Under the pieces are notes generated by a model, which worked only from the letters and a program-made list of their open reading frames with translations, ran no database searches and was not told where the DNA came from. Shown here in pieces: positions 38,154-47,109 of a DNA stretch of 64,000 bases (position 1 is the stretch's first letter; each line of letters opens with the position of its first letter). Where the stretch lies: contig JAPLFL010000118.1 of NCBI GenBank assembly GCA_026390695.1, positions 1-64,000 on the forward strand. The letters run 5' to 3'. The stretch comes from Candidatus Kapaibacterium sp. (GTDB taxonomy: Bacteria > Bacteroidota > Ignavibacteria > Kapaibacteriales > UBA2268). Made by a program: the position numbers and the translations under genes.

Positions 38154-39152
38154 ATGAAATTCGCTAATCCTGAATATTTTTTTGCATTAATAATTATACC
38201 TGCTCTGATATTATGGTATGTTTTAAGGAATAAAAAGCAAAATCCAGCTATTAGTTTATCGTCTTTTTCAGGGTTTATGGGTATTGCACCCAGTCTGAAA
38301 GTACAATTCCGTCACTCGATATTTGTTCTCCGATTAGTCGGAATAGTATTGCTGATTGTTGCAATAGCACGCCCACAGTCGAGTTCGAGCAGAAAATCTG
38401 TTTCAACCGAAGGGATTGATATTGTAATGACTATTGATGTTTCAACATCTATGCTCGCTGAAGATTTCAAACCTAACAGAATAGAAGCTGCAAAAAAAAC
38501 AGCAATGAAATTTATTGAAAATCGTGAAAATGATAGAATAGGTCTTGTTATTTTCAGTGGTGAATCTTTTACTCAATGCCCAATAACAATAGATCATGCT
38601 GTTATTAAAAATTTATTTTTCAACATCAAATCAGGCATGATCGAAGATGGAACTGCTATAGGTAATGGACTTTCGACTGCAGTAGCGCGTGTGAAAGATT
38701 CCAAAGCTAAAAGTAAAGTAATAATTCTTCTGACTGATGGTGTTAATAATATGGGTTCGGTTTCACCTATTACTGCTGCTGAAATAGCTAAAACATTTGG
38801 TATTAGAGTTTATACAATTGGAGTAGGAGCTCATGGTAAGGCTCCTTATCCGGTAAAAATGCGTGATTTCACGGGTAATATTATTACTCAGTATCAAAAT
38901 ATTGATGTTGATTTGGACGAAAATTTACTTAAACAGATAGCCTCATTAACTGGTGGTAAATACTATCGTGCTACAGGTAACAAAGCATTAGAAGAAATTT
39001 ATTCAGAAATAGACAAACTTGAAAAAACAAGAATAGATGTGGCTTATTTCAGTCGATATTCCGAATTATTTTTCCCTTATGCTCTTGTAGCATTTATATT
39101 ATTGGCTGTTGAATTGCTTTTCAGATATACAATTTTTAAAACCCTCCCTTAA
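38154..39152 (+). CDS. batA: VWA-domain membrane protein BatA
   Basis: 332 residues, with membrane helices near 8-25 and 55-75 and a C-terminal one near 305-325. The periplasm-facing von Willebrand A domain has the metal site DVSTSM (about residue 95), GLVIFSGESFTQCP, and LLTDGVNNMG, so metal binding is likely. The start MKFANPEYFF is typical of Bacteroidota BatA, a component of the MoxR-Bat operon implicated in aerotolerance and envelope stress. Here no moxR or batB adjoins it; a BatD-like gene lies at 58.4 kb. Confidence 0.88.
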   Translation: MKFANPEYFFALIIIPALILWYVLRNKKQNPAISLSSFSGFMGIAPSLKVQFRHSIFVLRLVGIVLLIVAIARPQSSSSRKSVSTEGIDIVMTIDVSTSMLAEDFKPNRIEAAKKTAMKFIENRENDRIGLVIFSGESFTQCPITIDHAVIKNLFFNIKSGMIEDGTAIGNGLSTAVARVKDSKAKSKVIILLTDGVNNMGSVSPITAAEIAKTFGIRVYTIGVGAHGKAPYPVKMRDFTGNIITQYQNIDVDLDENLLKQIASLTGGKYYRATGNKALEEIYSEIDKLEKTRIDVAYFSRYSELFFPYALVAFILLAVELLFRYTIFKTLP

Positions 39153-39167
39153 TTCCTCAAAAAAAAT

Positions 39168-40547
39168 ATGCAGGCAAATAAAGAGCTTTCAATTAAACAC
39201 GCTACAATTTATTCAACATTGATAAGCTCGTTTATGAGTGCATTTATGGGATCTGCTACTAATGTAGCTATACCGACAATATCCAAAGAATTTGCCATGA
39301 ATGCGGTGCTTACAAGCTGGATAGCTGCCTCATTCTCACTGTCTTCTGCTATGGTTCTTCTTCCGGTAGGTAAAATCGCAGATATTTACGGTAGGAGGAA
39401 AATATTCTTATTAGGATTAGTACTGTTTGTTGTTTCTTCTTTATTAAGTGCAATTGCCTTTGATGGATATTGGCTGATAGCAGCAAGAATATTACAAGGA
39501 ATTAGTGGTGCCATGATATTTGCAACCGGAATGGCTTTAATAGCCTCAGTAGTGCCATCAAATGAACGTGGGAAAATATTGGGTTATCTAATAGCTACTG
39601 TTTATGTTGGGCTTTCAGCAGGGCCTTTTGTAAGCGGAATTTTAACTCAATTTATAGGTTGGCGTTCTATTTTCTGGTTAGGAGTTATATTCGGACTATT
39701 GTGTGTTTATTTTGTATTCTTCAAATTGAAAGGAGAATGGACAGCAGGGGTTCACGATAAATTTGATTATAAAAGCTCGGTTATATATGCACTTTCATTA
39801 GCAGCAGTGATGTATGGTTTTTCTCATATTCCTCATAGTAGCGGTTATATTTTTCTAAGTACTGGAATTGTTGGTCTGATAGTTTTTATTTATGTTCAAA
39901 CACGTGTTAAATTTCCACTCTTAAATATAAATTTATTTAGAAATAATTTGGTATTCTCACTATCAAATTTATCGGCATTGATCAACTACAGTGCCACCTC
40001 CGCAGTGACTTTTTTAATGAGTTTATTTTTGCAATATATTAAAGGATTTAGTCCTCTTAAAGCAGGTTTATTAATAATTACTCAAACTATTGTGATGGCT
40101 GTTTGTTCTCCAATTGCCGGAAGGATGTCGGATAAAATAGAATCTCGAATAATTGCAAGCGTTGGTATGAGTCTATCTGCAACCGGACTTTTCATGCTTT
40201 CGTTTTTAAATGAACAATCTGGGAATACATATATTATGTTTTGTCTTGCAGTATTAGGTCTTGGGTTCGGGCTATTCTCTTCACCGAATACCAATGCAAT
40301 TATGGGCTCAGTTGAGAAAAAATATCTTGGGGTTGCGTCTGCAACAACATCTACAATGCGAAATATAGGACAGATGATGAGTATGGGAATTGCTACATTA
40401 CTAATTTCAATTTTTGTCGGAAATGTTCAACTTAGTCCTGTTTATCATGCTCAATTAATGTCAAGTTTCCACCTGAATATGATAATTTTCGGAGGTCTCT
40501 GTATTCTTGGAATTTTCGCTTCGCTTGCACGTGGTAAGCATTTATAA
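39168..40547 (+). CDS. MFS drug/multi-substrate exporter (DHA2-like)
   Basis: 459 residues, almost wholly membrane helices, resembling the EmrB/QacA type. The MFS loop motif is GKIADIYGRRKIFLLG (about 66-81); motif C-like GYLIATVYVGLSAGPFVSG follows. The C-terminal half includes GRMSDKIESR and LGLGFGLFSSPNTNAIMGSV. It exports small molecules by proton antiport; the substrate is not deducible. It starts 15 bases after batA. No TetR-type regulator is nearby. Confidence 0.87.
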   Translation: MQANKELSIKHATIYSTLISSFMSAFMGSATNVAIPTISKEFAMNAVLTSWIAASFSLSSAMVLLPVGKIADIYGRRKIFLLGLVLFVVSSLLSAIAFDGYWLIAARILQGISGAMIFATGMALIASVVPSNERGKILGYLIATVYVGLSAGPFVSGILTQFIGWRSIFWLGVIFGLLCVYFVFFKLKGEWTAGVHDKFDYKSSVIYALSLAAVMYGFSHIPHSSGYIFLSTGIVGLIVFIYVQTRVKFPLLNINLFRNNLVFSLSNLSALINYSATSAVTFLMSLFLQYIKGFSPLKAGLLIITQTIVMAVCSPIAGRMSDKIESRIIASVGMSLSATGLFMLSFLNEQSGNTYIMFCLAVLGLGFGLFSSPNTNAIMGSVEKKYLGVASATTSTMRNIGQMMSMGIATLLISIFVGNVQLSPVYHAQLMSSFHLNMIIFGGLCILGIFASLARGKHL

Positions 40548-40576
40548 GAAATATTTTTTTATAAAGTTGTTATAGT

Positions 40577-40584
40577 TATATTTG
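40577..40584 (+). promoter_or_regulatory. Candidate promoter -7 box of the HPr-enzyme I operon
   Basis: TATATTTG matches TAnnTTTG exactly, 37 bases before the HPr start. No well-placed TTTG about 19 bases upstream was found, only a T-rich stretch. Confidence 0.35.
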
Positions 40585-40621
40585 TATTTTATAAAGAATT
40601 ATTCCTTCTTAATTAGAATAG

Positions 40622-40891
40622 ATGAGCGAAAAAGAAGCAACAGTAGTAAACAGAGCAGGTATGCACACCAGACCCGCTGCAATGGTAGTGCAAATGGCTG
40701 CAAAATATAAATCAGAAATTTATTTAATTCGTGACGGTTTTTTGATTAATGCTAAGAGTATAATCGGTGTAATGACCTTAACCGCAGAACGTGGTTGCAG
40801 ACTCATTGTCCGCGCAGAAGGTCCTGATGAAGACAATGCCGTGAAATCAATAGCAGAACTTATTGATTCAGGTTTTGGTGAAGCTATTTAA
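40622..40891 (+). CDS. ptsH: Phosphocarrier protein HPr
   Basis: HPr, 89 residues. The phosphorylated histidine is H15 in NRAGMHTRPAAM, and the regulatory serine S46 is in NAKSIIGVMTL. It receives phosphate from enzyme I, encoded 15 bases downstream. With no sugar-specific PTS permease in the window, the pair may serve a regulatory or partial PTS; S46 suggests that HPr kinase could also act on it. Confidence 0.94.
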   Translation: MSEKEATVVNRAGMHTRPAAMVVQMAAKYKSEIYLIRDGFLINAKSIIGVMTLTAERGCRLIVRAEGPDEDNAVKSIAELIDSGFGEAI

Positions 40892-40906
40892 TTTGAATAT
40901 TCATCC

Positions 40907-42646
40907 ATGATAAGAAAAACAATTCAATATTCAAAGAAAATACCGGAACAAGCACTTGATGGTATTCCATCATCTCCCGGACTTGCCTTTGGCAGGGCTT
41001 TTATTATCAGCCCCGACAATATTATCATTCCTGATGAGAAAATTGATGAAAGCAGAATTCAAGAGGAGTTAAACCGGTTTCACGGTGCTTTGCATGATCT
41101 TGAAGCCGAACTGAATTTCATTCTATCCCGTGTCAGTTTTGAATCTTATAATGTTCAGACAATAATACAAGCAGATCTTCTCATTGTAAAAGACGATATT
41201 TTTAATAATACCGTAAAAAATACTATTCTCTCCGGTTATAGCTCTGAGAGCGCAATTATTAAAGAATTTGATAAACAAAAATCTTTTTTCAATTTAACCG
41301 ATGATCGTACCTTGCGAGAACGTGCCGCGGAAATCGATCATATTAAAGAAAGGCTTCTGTCATTTCTTCGTAAGCGAAACATATATTATCCGGTTGATGA
41401 ACAATCCGTTGTTGTGGCTCAGTCTCTAACACCGGCTGATTTGGTACATTTTCGGGAAGCCGGAATAAAAGGGATTATAACTGAAGTTGGTGGTATAACT
41501 TCACATGCTTCTATTCTTGCACGTTCTTTTGAGATCCCTGCTGTCATTGGTGTAACTAATGCTACCGAGATGATTGAACATGATTCACCTTTAATAATAG
41601 ATGGATATTACGGTAAAATTTTCTGTAATCCTAAGCAAAAAACAATTATAGAATACCAACTTAGAAAATCAAAAGAAGATTTACACCGGACTGAACTGCG
41701 AGACCTTGTCAAATTAGCGTCAAAAACCATTGATGGGAGGGAGATAAAGCTATATGCCAACATTGACTTCATGGAGGACATTGAAACCAGTATTCAGGTA
41801 GCCAGCGAAGGAATCGGATTGGTAAGAACAGAGAATATGATAATAAACCTGAAGCATTATCCGAATGAGGAAGAACAATACAACTGGTATTGTGAACTTG
41901 CTGACAGGATTTATCCTGCTTCAGTAACTATAAGAGTTTTTGATATTGGTAGTGATAAATACTCAGAAGGTATTCTTCATCACGAAAATAATCCAGCACT
42001 TGGGCTTCGTGGAATAAGATTTTTACTATCAAGGCCGGATATTTTTGAAACACAGATCAGGGCTATTTTGAGAGCTTCACGAAATAAAAATATCAAAATG
42101 ATGATCCCTATGATTACTCATAAAAGCGAGGCTGACCGCGCTATACAGTTAATCGAGAAGAATAAAAAAGAATTAAAAGCAAAACATATTTCTTTTGATG
42201 AGGATATTTCTGTTGGTTTAATGATTGAAACACCTGCTGCAGCTTTGATTGCGGATAAATTAGCAAATATAGCTTCTTTTTTCAGTATCGGTACTAACGA
42301 TTTGGCTCAATACACACTGGCAGCAGATAGAACTAATGAAATGGTCTCCGATATTTATAATCCTTTGCATCCGTCAGTTCTTCAACTTATTAAACTAAGT
42401 GTGGAAGCAGCTCAAAAATATCATTTACCTGTTTCTATTTGTGGGGAGTTAGCTGGTCATGCAGGTGCAACTGCACTTCTTGTTGGTCTTGGTGTTGATG
42501 AACTATCTGTTTCACCTTCCATTCTTCTGGAATTAAAGCACAGAATCAGAAGTATTAACTATAAGGACTCGGTAAGAATTGCACAAGCTGCACTTCAATG
42601 TACAAGTTATGATGAAGTACGAGAATTGCTGAATATAAAGAATTAA
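40907..42646 (+). CDS. ptsI: Phosphoenolpyruvate-protein phosphotransferase (enzyme I)
   Basis: Enzyme I, 579 residues, transfers phosphate from PEP to HPr. Phospho-histidine is H200 in GGITSHASILARSFEIPAVIG. The PEP-binding barrel has EGIGLVRTENMI, NPALGLRGIRF, MIPMITHKSEAD, VGLMIETPAAALIA, FFSIGTNDLAQYTLAADR and the catalytic cysteine in SICGELAGH. All motifs are intact. Co-transcribed with HPr. Confidence 0.95.
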   Translation: MIRKTIQYSKKIPEQALDGIPSSPGLAFGRAFIISPDNIIIPDEKIDESRIQEELNRFHGALHDLEAELNFILSRVSFESYNVQTIIQADLLIVKDDIFNNTVKNTILSGYSSESAIIKEFDKQKSFFNLTDDRTLRERAAEIDHIKERLLSFLRKRNIYYPVDEQSVVVAQSLTPADLVHFREAGIKGIITEVGGITSHASILARSFEIPAVIGVTNATEMIEHDSPLIIDGYYGKIFCNPKQKTIIEYQLRKSKEDLHRTELRDLVKLASKTIDGREIKLYANIDFMEDIETSIQVASEGIGLVRTENMIINLKHYPNEEEQYNWYCELADRIYPASVTIRVFDIGSDKYSEGILHHENNPALGLRGIRFLLSRPDIFETQIRAILRASRNKNIKMMIPMITHKSEADRAIQLIEKNKKELKAKHISFDEDISVGLMIETPAAALIADKLANIASFFSIGTNDLAQYTLAADRTNEMVSDIYNPLHPSVLQLIKLSVEAAQKYHLPVSICGELAGHAGATALLVGLGVDELSVSPSILLELKHRIRSINYKDSVRIAQAALQCTSYDEVRELLNIKN

Positions 42647-42688
42647 TCTAATGATTTTTTGTCAATTTAATAAACTGATCGAAAATTT

Positions 42689-43597
42689 CTATTCTTTCCT
42701 AACAATTCTTAATCCAAAACTAACATAACAAAGTCCATTCCCACAACCTGATGATAATTGTCTGTTTGAAGATCTGCAAACATCGGCATTGCCGTCCCAG
42801 CATCCTCCACGTGGTGTTCTTGGTGCATTTATATTTGTAAGAGTTGTGGGATTATCGTAAATATCACCGAATTTATAAGGCATATATTCATCCCAGACCC
42901 ATTCTAATACATTTCCAATCATATCATATAGACCAAATTGATTTGCTTGCTTCAGCCCAACAGGTCGAGTTCCTTCATAATAATTACCGGTATCAAGACC
43001 ATAAGCAGCATTTCCAGAATACCAAGCAATTTTATCTAAATTCTCATCCAATGGGCTAAATGAAGGGTGTGTAAGTATCCCGTTATAAAAATCAGTATTT
43101 GAACCAGCTTTACAAGCATACTCCCACTCTGCTTCACTGGGAATCCGCCAACCATTTGCACCCCAGTCACAATATACAATCGAATCGGAAATTTTATAAC
43201 AATTCTGAAGACCATTAATTACTGAGAGTTTATTGCAAAAATTGATAGCATCTCGAAAACTAACATTTTCGACTGGTAGCGAATCTCCAATAAATCTACT
43301 TGGATTGCTACCCATAATTTCCTTCCATTGGGTTTGAGTTATTTCAAAAATTCCAAAATTTAAAGTACGCATAAAATTAACTTTATGAATTGGCTTTTCG
43401 TCATCAAATCCGCTGTAAGAACCAGTATTACCCATATTAAATGAACCGGATGGAATAGTAACAGTAATAACAGGATTTTTTGTTGCTTTCAAATCTAATT
43501 TATTTTGCTGAGGATTAGTTGAAGTATGGCTACAGGAGTAAAGAAATAATATAAAAAATATTAATAATAAAGAGTATTTGAAAAAGTAGTTTACCAT
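42689..43597 (-). CDS. Formylglycine-generating-enzyme-like lipoprotein (SUMF1 family)
   Basis: 302 residues. A lipoprotein signal peptide ends LFLYSC. The SUMF1/FGE-sulfatase fold follows: IPSGSFNMGNTG, ITQTQWKEIMGSNPSRF, LPVENVSFRDAINFCNKLS, WRIPSEAEWEYACKAG, YDMIGNVLEWVWDEYMP and RGGCWDGNADVCRSSNRQ, ending SFGLRIVRKE. True FGE uses a pair of cysteines near the C-terminus; several cysteines are there, but their register is uncertain, so catalysis should not be assumed. Many such lipoproteins in Bacteroidota have structural roles, for example GldJ/GldK-like ones. Confidence 0.82.
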   Translation of the reverse strand: MVNYFFKYSLLLIFFILFLYSCSHTSTNPQQNKLDLKATKNPVITVTIPSGSFNMGNTGSYSGFDDEKPIHKVNFMRTLNFGIFEITQTQWKEIMGSNPSRFIGDSLPVENVSFRDAINFCNKLSVINGLQNCYKISDSIVYCDWGANGWRIPSEAEWEYACKAGSNTDFYNGILTHPSFSPLDENLDKIAWYSGNAAYGLDTGNYYEGTRPVGLKQANQFGLYDMIGNVLEWVWDEYMPYKFGDIYDNPTTLTNINAPRTPRGGCWDGNADVCRSSNRQLSSGCGNGLCYVSFGLRIVRKE

Positions 43598-43699
43598 GAT
43601 AAAATTATAAAAGTAAAATATTAGCCCACACTAATTAGATAAATAATTAATGCTAATTGCATCTTAGAACGTTAATTTTATTTTATTATTTTATTTTTA

Positions 43700-43735
43700 G
43701 AAATAAAAAAGCCCTGATTTATAATCATCAAGGCT
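43700..43735 (-). terminator. Original tRNA(fMet) terminator, displaced by integration
   Basis: Read on the minus strand, a 9-bp stem (43735-43727 with 43718-43710, one G-T pair) is followed by six T. It lies directly beyond the left attachment repeat, where the chromosomal terminator of the tRNA is expected to be after integration of the element. Confidence 0.65.
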
Positions 43736-43742
43736 AATTTAA

Positions 43743-43759
43743 TTTTGTAGCGGGGACAG
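43743..43759. repeat. attL: left attachment repeat
   Basis: TTTTGTAGCGGGGACAG, identical to 48149-48165. It holds the complement of the last 13 bases of the tRNA plus four downstream T. The intact tRNA gene is at the other end of the element. Confidence 0.8.
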
Positions 43760-43869
43760 CTATTTTTGAGGTCAAACATGAGAAAACAATGAATAACTAT
43801 ATATAGATTCTATCTGACTTATCAGAGATTCGACCTTGCTTTGTTTTCCCTTATTTTCCCTTAGTATGG

Positions 43870-43896
43870 AAATTTTTGTCCGCTATGTGTCCAGTA
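43870..43896 (+). repeat. 27-bp direct repeat, left copy (candidate integrase arm site)
   Basis: Identical over 27 bases to 48081-48107; core AAATTTTTGTCCGC then TATGTGTCCAGTA. A third, shorter copy (12 bases, AAATTTTTGTCC) lies at 43948-43959. All have the same orientation and would flank the attachment site in the circular form. Confidence 0.8.
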
Positions 43897-43982
43897 AAAA
43901 AATTATGTTTATATTGTAGCGGAGCCAAGTTCCAATTTTGATATAAGAAATTTTTGTCCAAGATTAAAAAAGGAAAGCCGCT

Positions 43983-45101
43983 ATGAGTGTGAAGGTACGA
44001 ACATTAGACCTTGCAGAAGGAAAAAAAATGCTGTTTATTGATATTTACCATGAAGGAAAAAGGAAAAAAGAGTACCTCAAATTGTATCTATATCCTGATA
44101 AGTCTGCATTGACTACACAGAAGAATAAAGAAACTCTTGCAGAAGCTAAAGAAATTGCACATAAACGGGCTTTGGAACTATCTGCCATTGATTACAATGT
44201 AGAAGTTAAACACAAGAAAAATGTTGATTTTGTCGAATATTTTACACAATTCGCGGATAAATACCCAAACAAGGATAAAAGACTTGTCACCAATACTTTA
44301 AAAAAGTTTATTGAATTCCTTGCAGTGAAGAATATTTCTTCTTTAACTGCTAAACAGCTTTCAGAGCAAATATGCAAAGAATTTAAAAAATTCTTAGATA
44401 ATCATTTAAATGGAGAAACTCCATACAACTATTTTTCCAAGTTTAAGAGAGTAGTCAATCAAGCAATAACGGATAAAATCATTAATGACAATCCTAATGC
44501 CAATGTAAGGAATACAAAAGCACTTGGATTGAAAAAGGAAATTTTGAACATAGATGAAATCCGTAAGTTATCCGCTGTGGACGTGATTAATGGTGAAGTC
44601 AGACGGGCTTTTTTCTTTTGTCTCAATACCGGTCTTAGATATTGTGATGTGAAAGTTCTGCAATGGAAAAATATTGATAATGATAGACTGATTCTATCTC
44701 AATCAAAGGTACAACATTCCTCACAATATTCCCAAATTATAAACGATTTGAATAATACTGCACTAAGTGTATTGGGTACAAGAGGCAGACCGGATGCGCT
44801 TGTTTTCAATTTACCAACTTTAGAATCATGTTTAATATCACTTAAAAAGTGGGCTGCTGCTGCGGGGATTGATAAAAATATCACCTGGCATAGTGCCCGT
44901 CATTCTTTTGCTGTCAATTTATTAACCGGTGACGTTGGTGGTGCGAATATTAAGACTGTGTCCGCTTTACTTGGTCATAGCTCCCTGAAGCATACTGAGA
45001 AATATACGCGTGTTATAGACGAACAAAAGAGTAAAGCAATTCATAATTTGCCTGATATGGTGCTAGTTTCGGGAAATTATATGAAGGGGAAGAAGAAATA
45101 A
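43983..45101 (+). CDS. Tyrosine recombinase (integrase)
   Basis: 372 residues. An Arm-binding/SAM-like N-terminal part (residues 1-180, with DFVEYFTQFADKYPNK and a helical core-binding region) precedes the catalytic domain. Catalytic residues: R in NTGLRYCDVKVLQW (about 218), HxxR in WHSARHSFAVNLLTG, H in LLGHSSLKHTEKYTRV and the nucleophile Y (about 341) in EKYTRV. It resembles the phage/Bacteroidetes transposon integrase group. AAGGA lies eight bases before the ATG. Placed next to attL, it should catalyse insertion in the tRNA(fMet) 3' end. Confidence 0.93.
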   Translation: MSVKVRTLDLAEGKKMLFIDIYHEGKRKKEYLKLYLYPDKSALTTQKNKETLAEAKEIAHKRALELSAIDYNVEVKHKKNVDFVEYFTQFADKYPNKDKRLVTNTLKKFIEFLAVKNISSLTAKQLSEQICKEFKKFLDNHLNGETPYNYFSKFKRVVNQAITDKIINDNPNANVRNTKALGLKKEILNIDEIRKLSAVDVINGEVRRAFFFCLNTGLRYCDVKVLQWKNIDNDRLILSQSKVQHSSQYSQIINDLNNTALSVLGTRGRPDALVFNLPTLESCLISLKKWAAAAGIDKNITWHSARHSFAVNLLTGDVGGANIKTVSALLGHSSLKHTEKYTRVIDEQKSKAIHNLPDMVLVSGNYMKGKKK

Positions 45102-45125
45102 ACATACATGGCACATTATAAAGTA

Positions 45126-45159
45126 TGGCTAAAACAGCTTTTAAAGCCGATTTTAGCCA
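45126..45159 (+). terminator. Stem-loop after integrase, probable terminator
   Basis: TGGCTAAAA (45126-45134) and TTTTAGCCA (45151-45159) form a perfect 9-bp stem followed by CTTTTATTTAT. It lies 25 bases after the integrase stop. The rest of the 304-base gap to the next gene holds a candidate promoter. Confidence 0.6.
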
Positions 45160-45335
45160 CTTTTATTTATAGAGGCAAGTAGTATGCTTATGAATCATTT
45201 AACCGAAATCATATTTTATAAAGAAAAAAAAATACATTCCAATAAACCTAAAAGAATCAAGGAATAAGAGAAAGTAAAAACTATAAAAGTAACCCTAAGT
45301 AAATAGAACAGTCGCTCAAAACATACTCATACGAT

Positions 45336-45364
45336 TTGACAAGCCCTTTAAAGTATAGTAATTT
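45336..45364 (+). promoter_or_regulatory. Candidate promoter of the element's HTH-rep genes
   Basis: TTGACA (45336-45341), 17 bases, then TAATTT (45359-45364) resembles a classical sigma-70 promoter. The same stretch also approximates TTTG-N19-(GTAA)TTTG. It lies 42 bases before the HTH gene start. Confidence 0.45.
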
Positions 45365-45405
45365 GCTTTTATACAAATTACAATTATAAACAAAAAAGGT
45401 GCAAA

Positions 45406-45660
45406 ATGAACAATCTAAATCTAAACATCAACGAAAAGGAAGTATTAAACTTCTCTGAATTCCTCTCCTACACTGGTTTTTCCAAAGGGTATGCCTATAA
45501 ATTAACTTCTCTTTGTAAAATTCCTCACTCCAAACCGTCCGGAAAACTTATCTTTTTTAAAAAATCAGATGTTGACTCGTGGCTAATGAGAAATCCTGTT
45601 AAGACCACAAAACAGATACAAGCCGATGCAGATACTTATTGCACTTTGAATAAAATCTAA
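45406..45660 (+). CDS. AlpA/excisionase-like helix-turn-helix protein
   Basis: 84 residues with a single winged helix-turn-helix of the HTH_17/MerR-like class: NFSEFLSYTGFSKGYAYKLTSLCKIPHSKPSGKLIFFKKSDVDSWL. Such proteins act as excisionases or as AlpA-type activators of integrase in small elements. AAGGTG lies upstream of the ATG. A gap of 79 bases containing a direct repeat separates it from rep, so it is probably in one operon with rep. Confidence 0.75.
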   Translation: MNNLNLNINEKEVLNFSEFLSYTGFSKGYAYKLTSLCKIPHSKPSGKLIFFKKSDVDSWLMRNPVKTTKQIQADADTYCTLNKI

Positions 45661-45711
45661 TGCTGAAAATAATTAAAAATATTCCCGAAACTCTGAATTC
45701 TTATAATAAGA

Positions 45712-45736
45712 TGTTTTTCATTACAGATTCTGCAAT
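45712..45736 (+). repeat. Direct repeat before rep (copy 1)
   Basis: TGTTTTTCA followed by TTACAGATTCTGCAAT. The near-identical copy at 46682-46705 lies just after rep. The repeat ends three bases before the rep ATG. Confidence 0.75.
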
Positions 45737-45739
45737 AAT

Positions 45740-46675
45740 ATGTACGACAACATAAATTGGATTTTAGATAAAAACCATACTCCTGACAATGACTTTTTAA
45801 GTGAGGTCACTCCATTACTTGAAAGGATGCGAAAAATTATTTCTTCTGAAGATGAAGTTTATTATACGGGATATATTGAAAATTTAAAGATTTTTGTTTC
45901 AAAAAATTGTGTGAAATTTTATGGGAATAGTTTGCCAAAATATTTTTTTGGGAATAATTTTGACACAATGACTCGAATTAATGTTAAAGATGCTTTTGAG
46001 AGAATCAGTGATACAATTTCCTTGCCATTAGATAAGGCAAGGATTACCCGTATTGATGTTGCACATAATATGGCAATGAAATATATCCCGACCATTTATT
46101 TGCCAAATTTAGGGACTTGTCGTCATTATGAGCGACTTCCTAATGAATCAAGTTTGTATTATCGGAATAAAAAGAGGCAGTTGATATTTTACGATAAGAA
46201 TCAGGAAGCTAAGGATAAAAAATTCCCAATTCCTATTTTATATCAAAATTCTAACTATTTACGATATGAGATACGATTTGAACATAGGATAAATAAACAG
46301 TTGGGAAAAAATGAAATTACAGTTGGGAATCTTTATGAAGAAAATTTCTATAATAAACTCAATCATGTATGGTTTGATAATTATGAAAATATTTATAAAA
46401 TAAAAAAAATTAACTTGGATTACACTATGGTAAAAACCACAAAACAAAGGCTGGCACATGCACTGCTAAAGGACATCCAAAGCGGTGGCGGTTTAGTTGA
46501 AGAACTAAATCGAATAACCCAAGCACAGAAACAAGGCATACTTAAACCGTATGAAGCATGTAGATTGAGAAAACTTGCTTCTGATGCCTGTAAGAACACA
46601 TTATTTACTACTGAGAACGAACTGATAACGGAATTAGATTCCCAAATAAAACAGGCTTGGAAGTATAATCAATGA
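45740..46675 (+). CDS. Phage/plasmid replication protein, pII/CRI-like
   Basis: 311 residues. The middle resembles rolling-circle initiators of the gene II/X (Phage_CRI) group: ITRIDVAHNMAMKYIP (about 95), RHYERLPNESSLYYRNKKRQLIFYDKNQEAKDK, then YLRYEIRFEHRINKQLG. The catalytic tyrosine cannot be placed with certainty. The C-terminal part (QRLAHALLKDIQSGGG) is helical. It is bracketed by a 24/25-bp direct repeat (45712-45736 and 46682-46705), a possible binding or nick region. It should let the element replicate after excision. Confidence 0.68.
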   Translation: MYDNINWILDKNHTPDNDFLSEVTPLLERMRKIISSEDEVYYTGYIENLKIFVSKNCVKFYGNSLPKYFFGNNFDTMTRINVKDAFERISDTISLPLDKARITRIDVAHNMAMKYIPTIYLPNLGTCRHYERLPNESSLYYRNKKRQLIFYDKNQEAKDKKFPIPILYQNSNYLRYEIRFEHRINKQLGKNEITVGNLYEENFYNKLNHVWFDNYENIYKIKKINLDYTMVKTTKQRLAHALLKDIQSGGGLVEELNRITQAQKQGILKPYEACRLRKLASDACKNTLFTTENELITELDSQIKQAWKYNQ

Positions 46676-46681
46676 AAAAGT

Positions 46682-46705
46682 TGTTTTTATTACAGATTCT
46701 GCAAT
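46682..46705 (+). repeat. Direct repeat after rep (copy 2)
   Basis: TGTTTTTA followed by TTACAGATTCTGCAAT, equal to 45712-45736 except for one missing C. It lies seven bases after the rep stop codon and 38 bases before the next gene. Confidence 0.75.
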
Positions 46706-46743
46706 CATTCCAATAATGGAATTTTAAAATATAAAATATAATC

Positions 46744-47109
46744 ATGAGTGAAACGAAAGAGATTCTTCTCAGGGAGATTGAAAAAAATTATGGAATTGTG
46801 TCAGACGCATGTAAGGCTGCAAATATAAGCCGGTCAACATTCTATAATTTAAAAAATTCTGACAAAGATTTTGCTAATGAAGTTGACACCATTACAGATA
46901 TTGCAATTGATTTTGTGGAATCAAAATTGTACAAGGCTATTGATGAAGGGAATATAACAGCCATAATTTTCTTCTTAAAAACAAAAGGAAAAAAGAGAGG
47001 TTACACAGAGAAACAAGAAATTGAAGTAACCAATGGCACTAATGCAATTGAATATACAAAAGAACAAATTTCAGCTATGGCAAAAGCATATTTACTTGAA
47101 AATGAGTAA
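46744..47109 (+). CDS. Terminase-small-subunit-like HTH protein (phBC6A51-like)
   Basis: 121 residues. The N-terminal helix-turn-helix is GIVSDACKAANISRSTFYNLKNSDKDFANEV (about 16-46), followed by AIDFVESKLYKAIDEGNITAIIFFLKTKGKKRGYTEKQ. This is the usual layout of phage terminase small subunits and phBC6A51-type proteins. In phage satellites a small terminase redirects packaging of helper phage; here it could do that, or act as a transcription factor. No large terminase is in the element. Confidence 0.68.
   Translation: MSETKEILLREIEKNYGIVSDACKAANISRSTFYNLKNSDKDFANEVDTITDIAIDFVESKLYKAIDEGNITAIIFFLKTKGKKRGYTEKQEIEVTNGTNAIEYTKEQISAMAKAYLLENE

Noticed and set aside
43844-43863. Two tandem copies of TTTTCCCTTA near attL
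   Set aside because: A two-unit repeat in AT-rich DNA is too short to interpret, although it could belong to the integrase-binding region.
43916-43932. TGTAGCGGAGCCAAGTT, which looks like a second tRNA 3' end
   Set aside because: Only TGTAGCGG is shared with the att core, it has no partner at the right end, and no tRNA body adjoins it.
45108-45182. 24-codon frame after the integrase
   Set aside because: It runs through a stem-loop that looks like a terminator and has no family signal.
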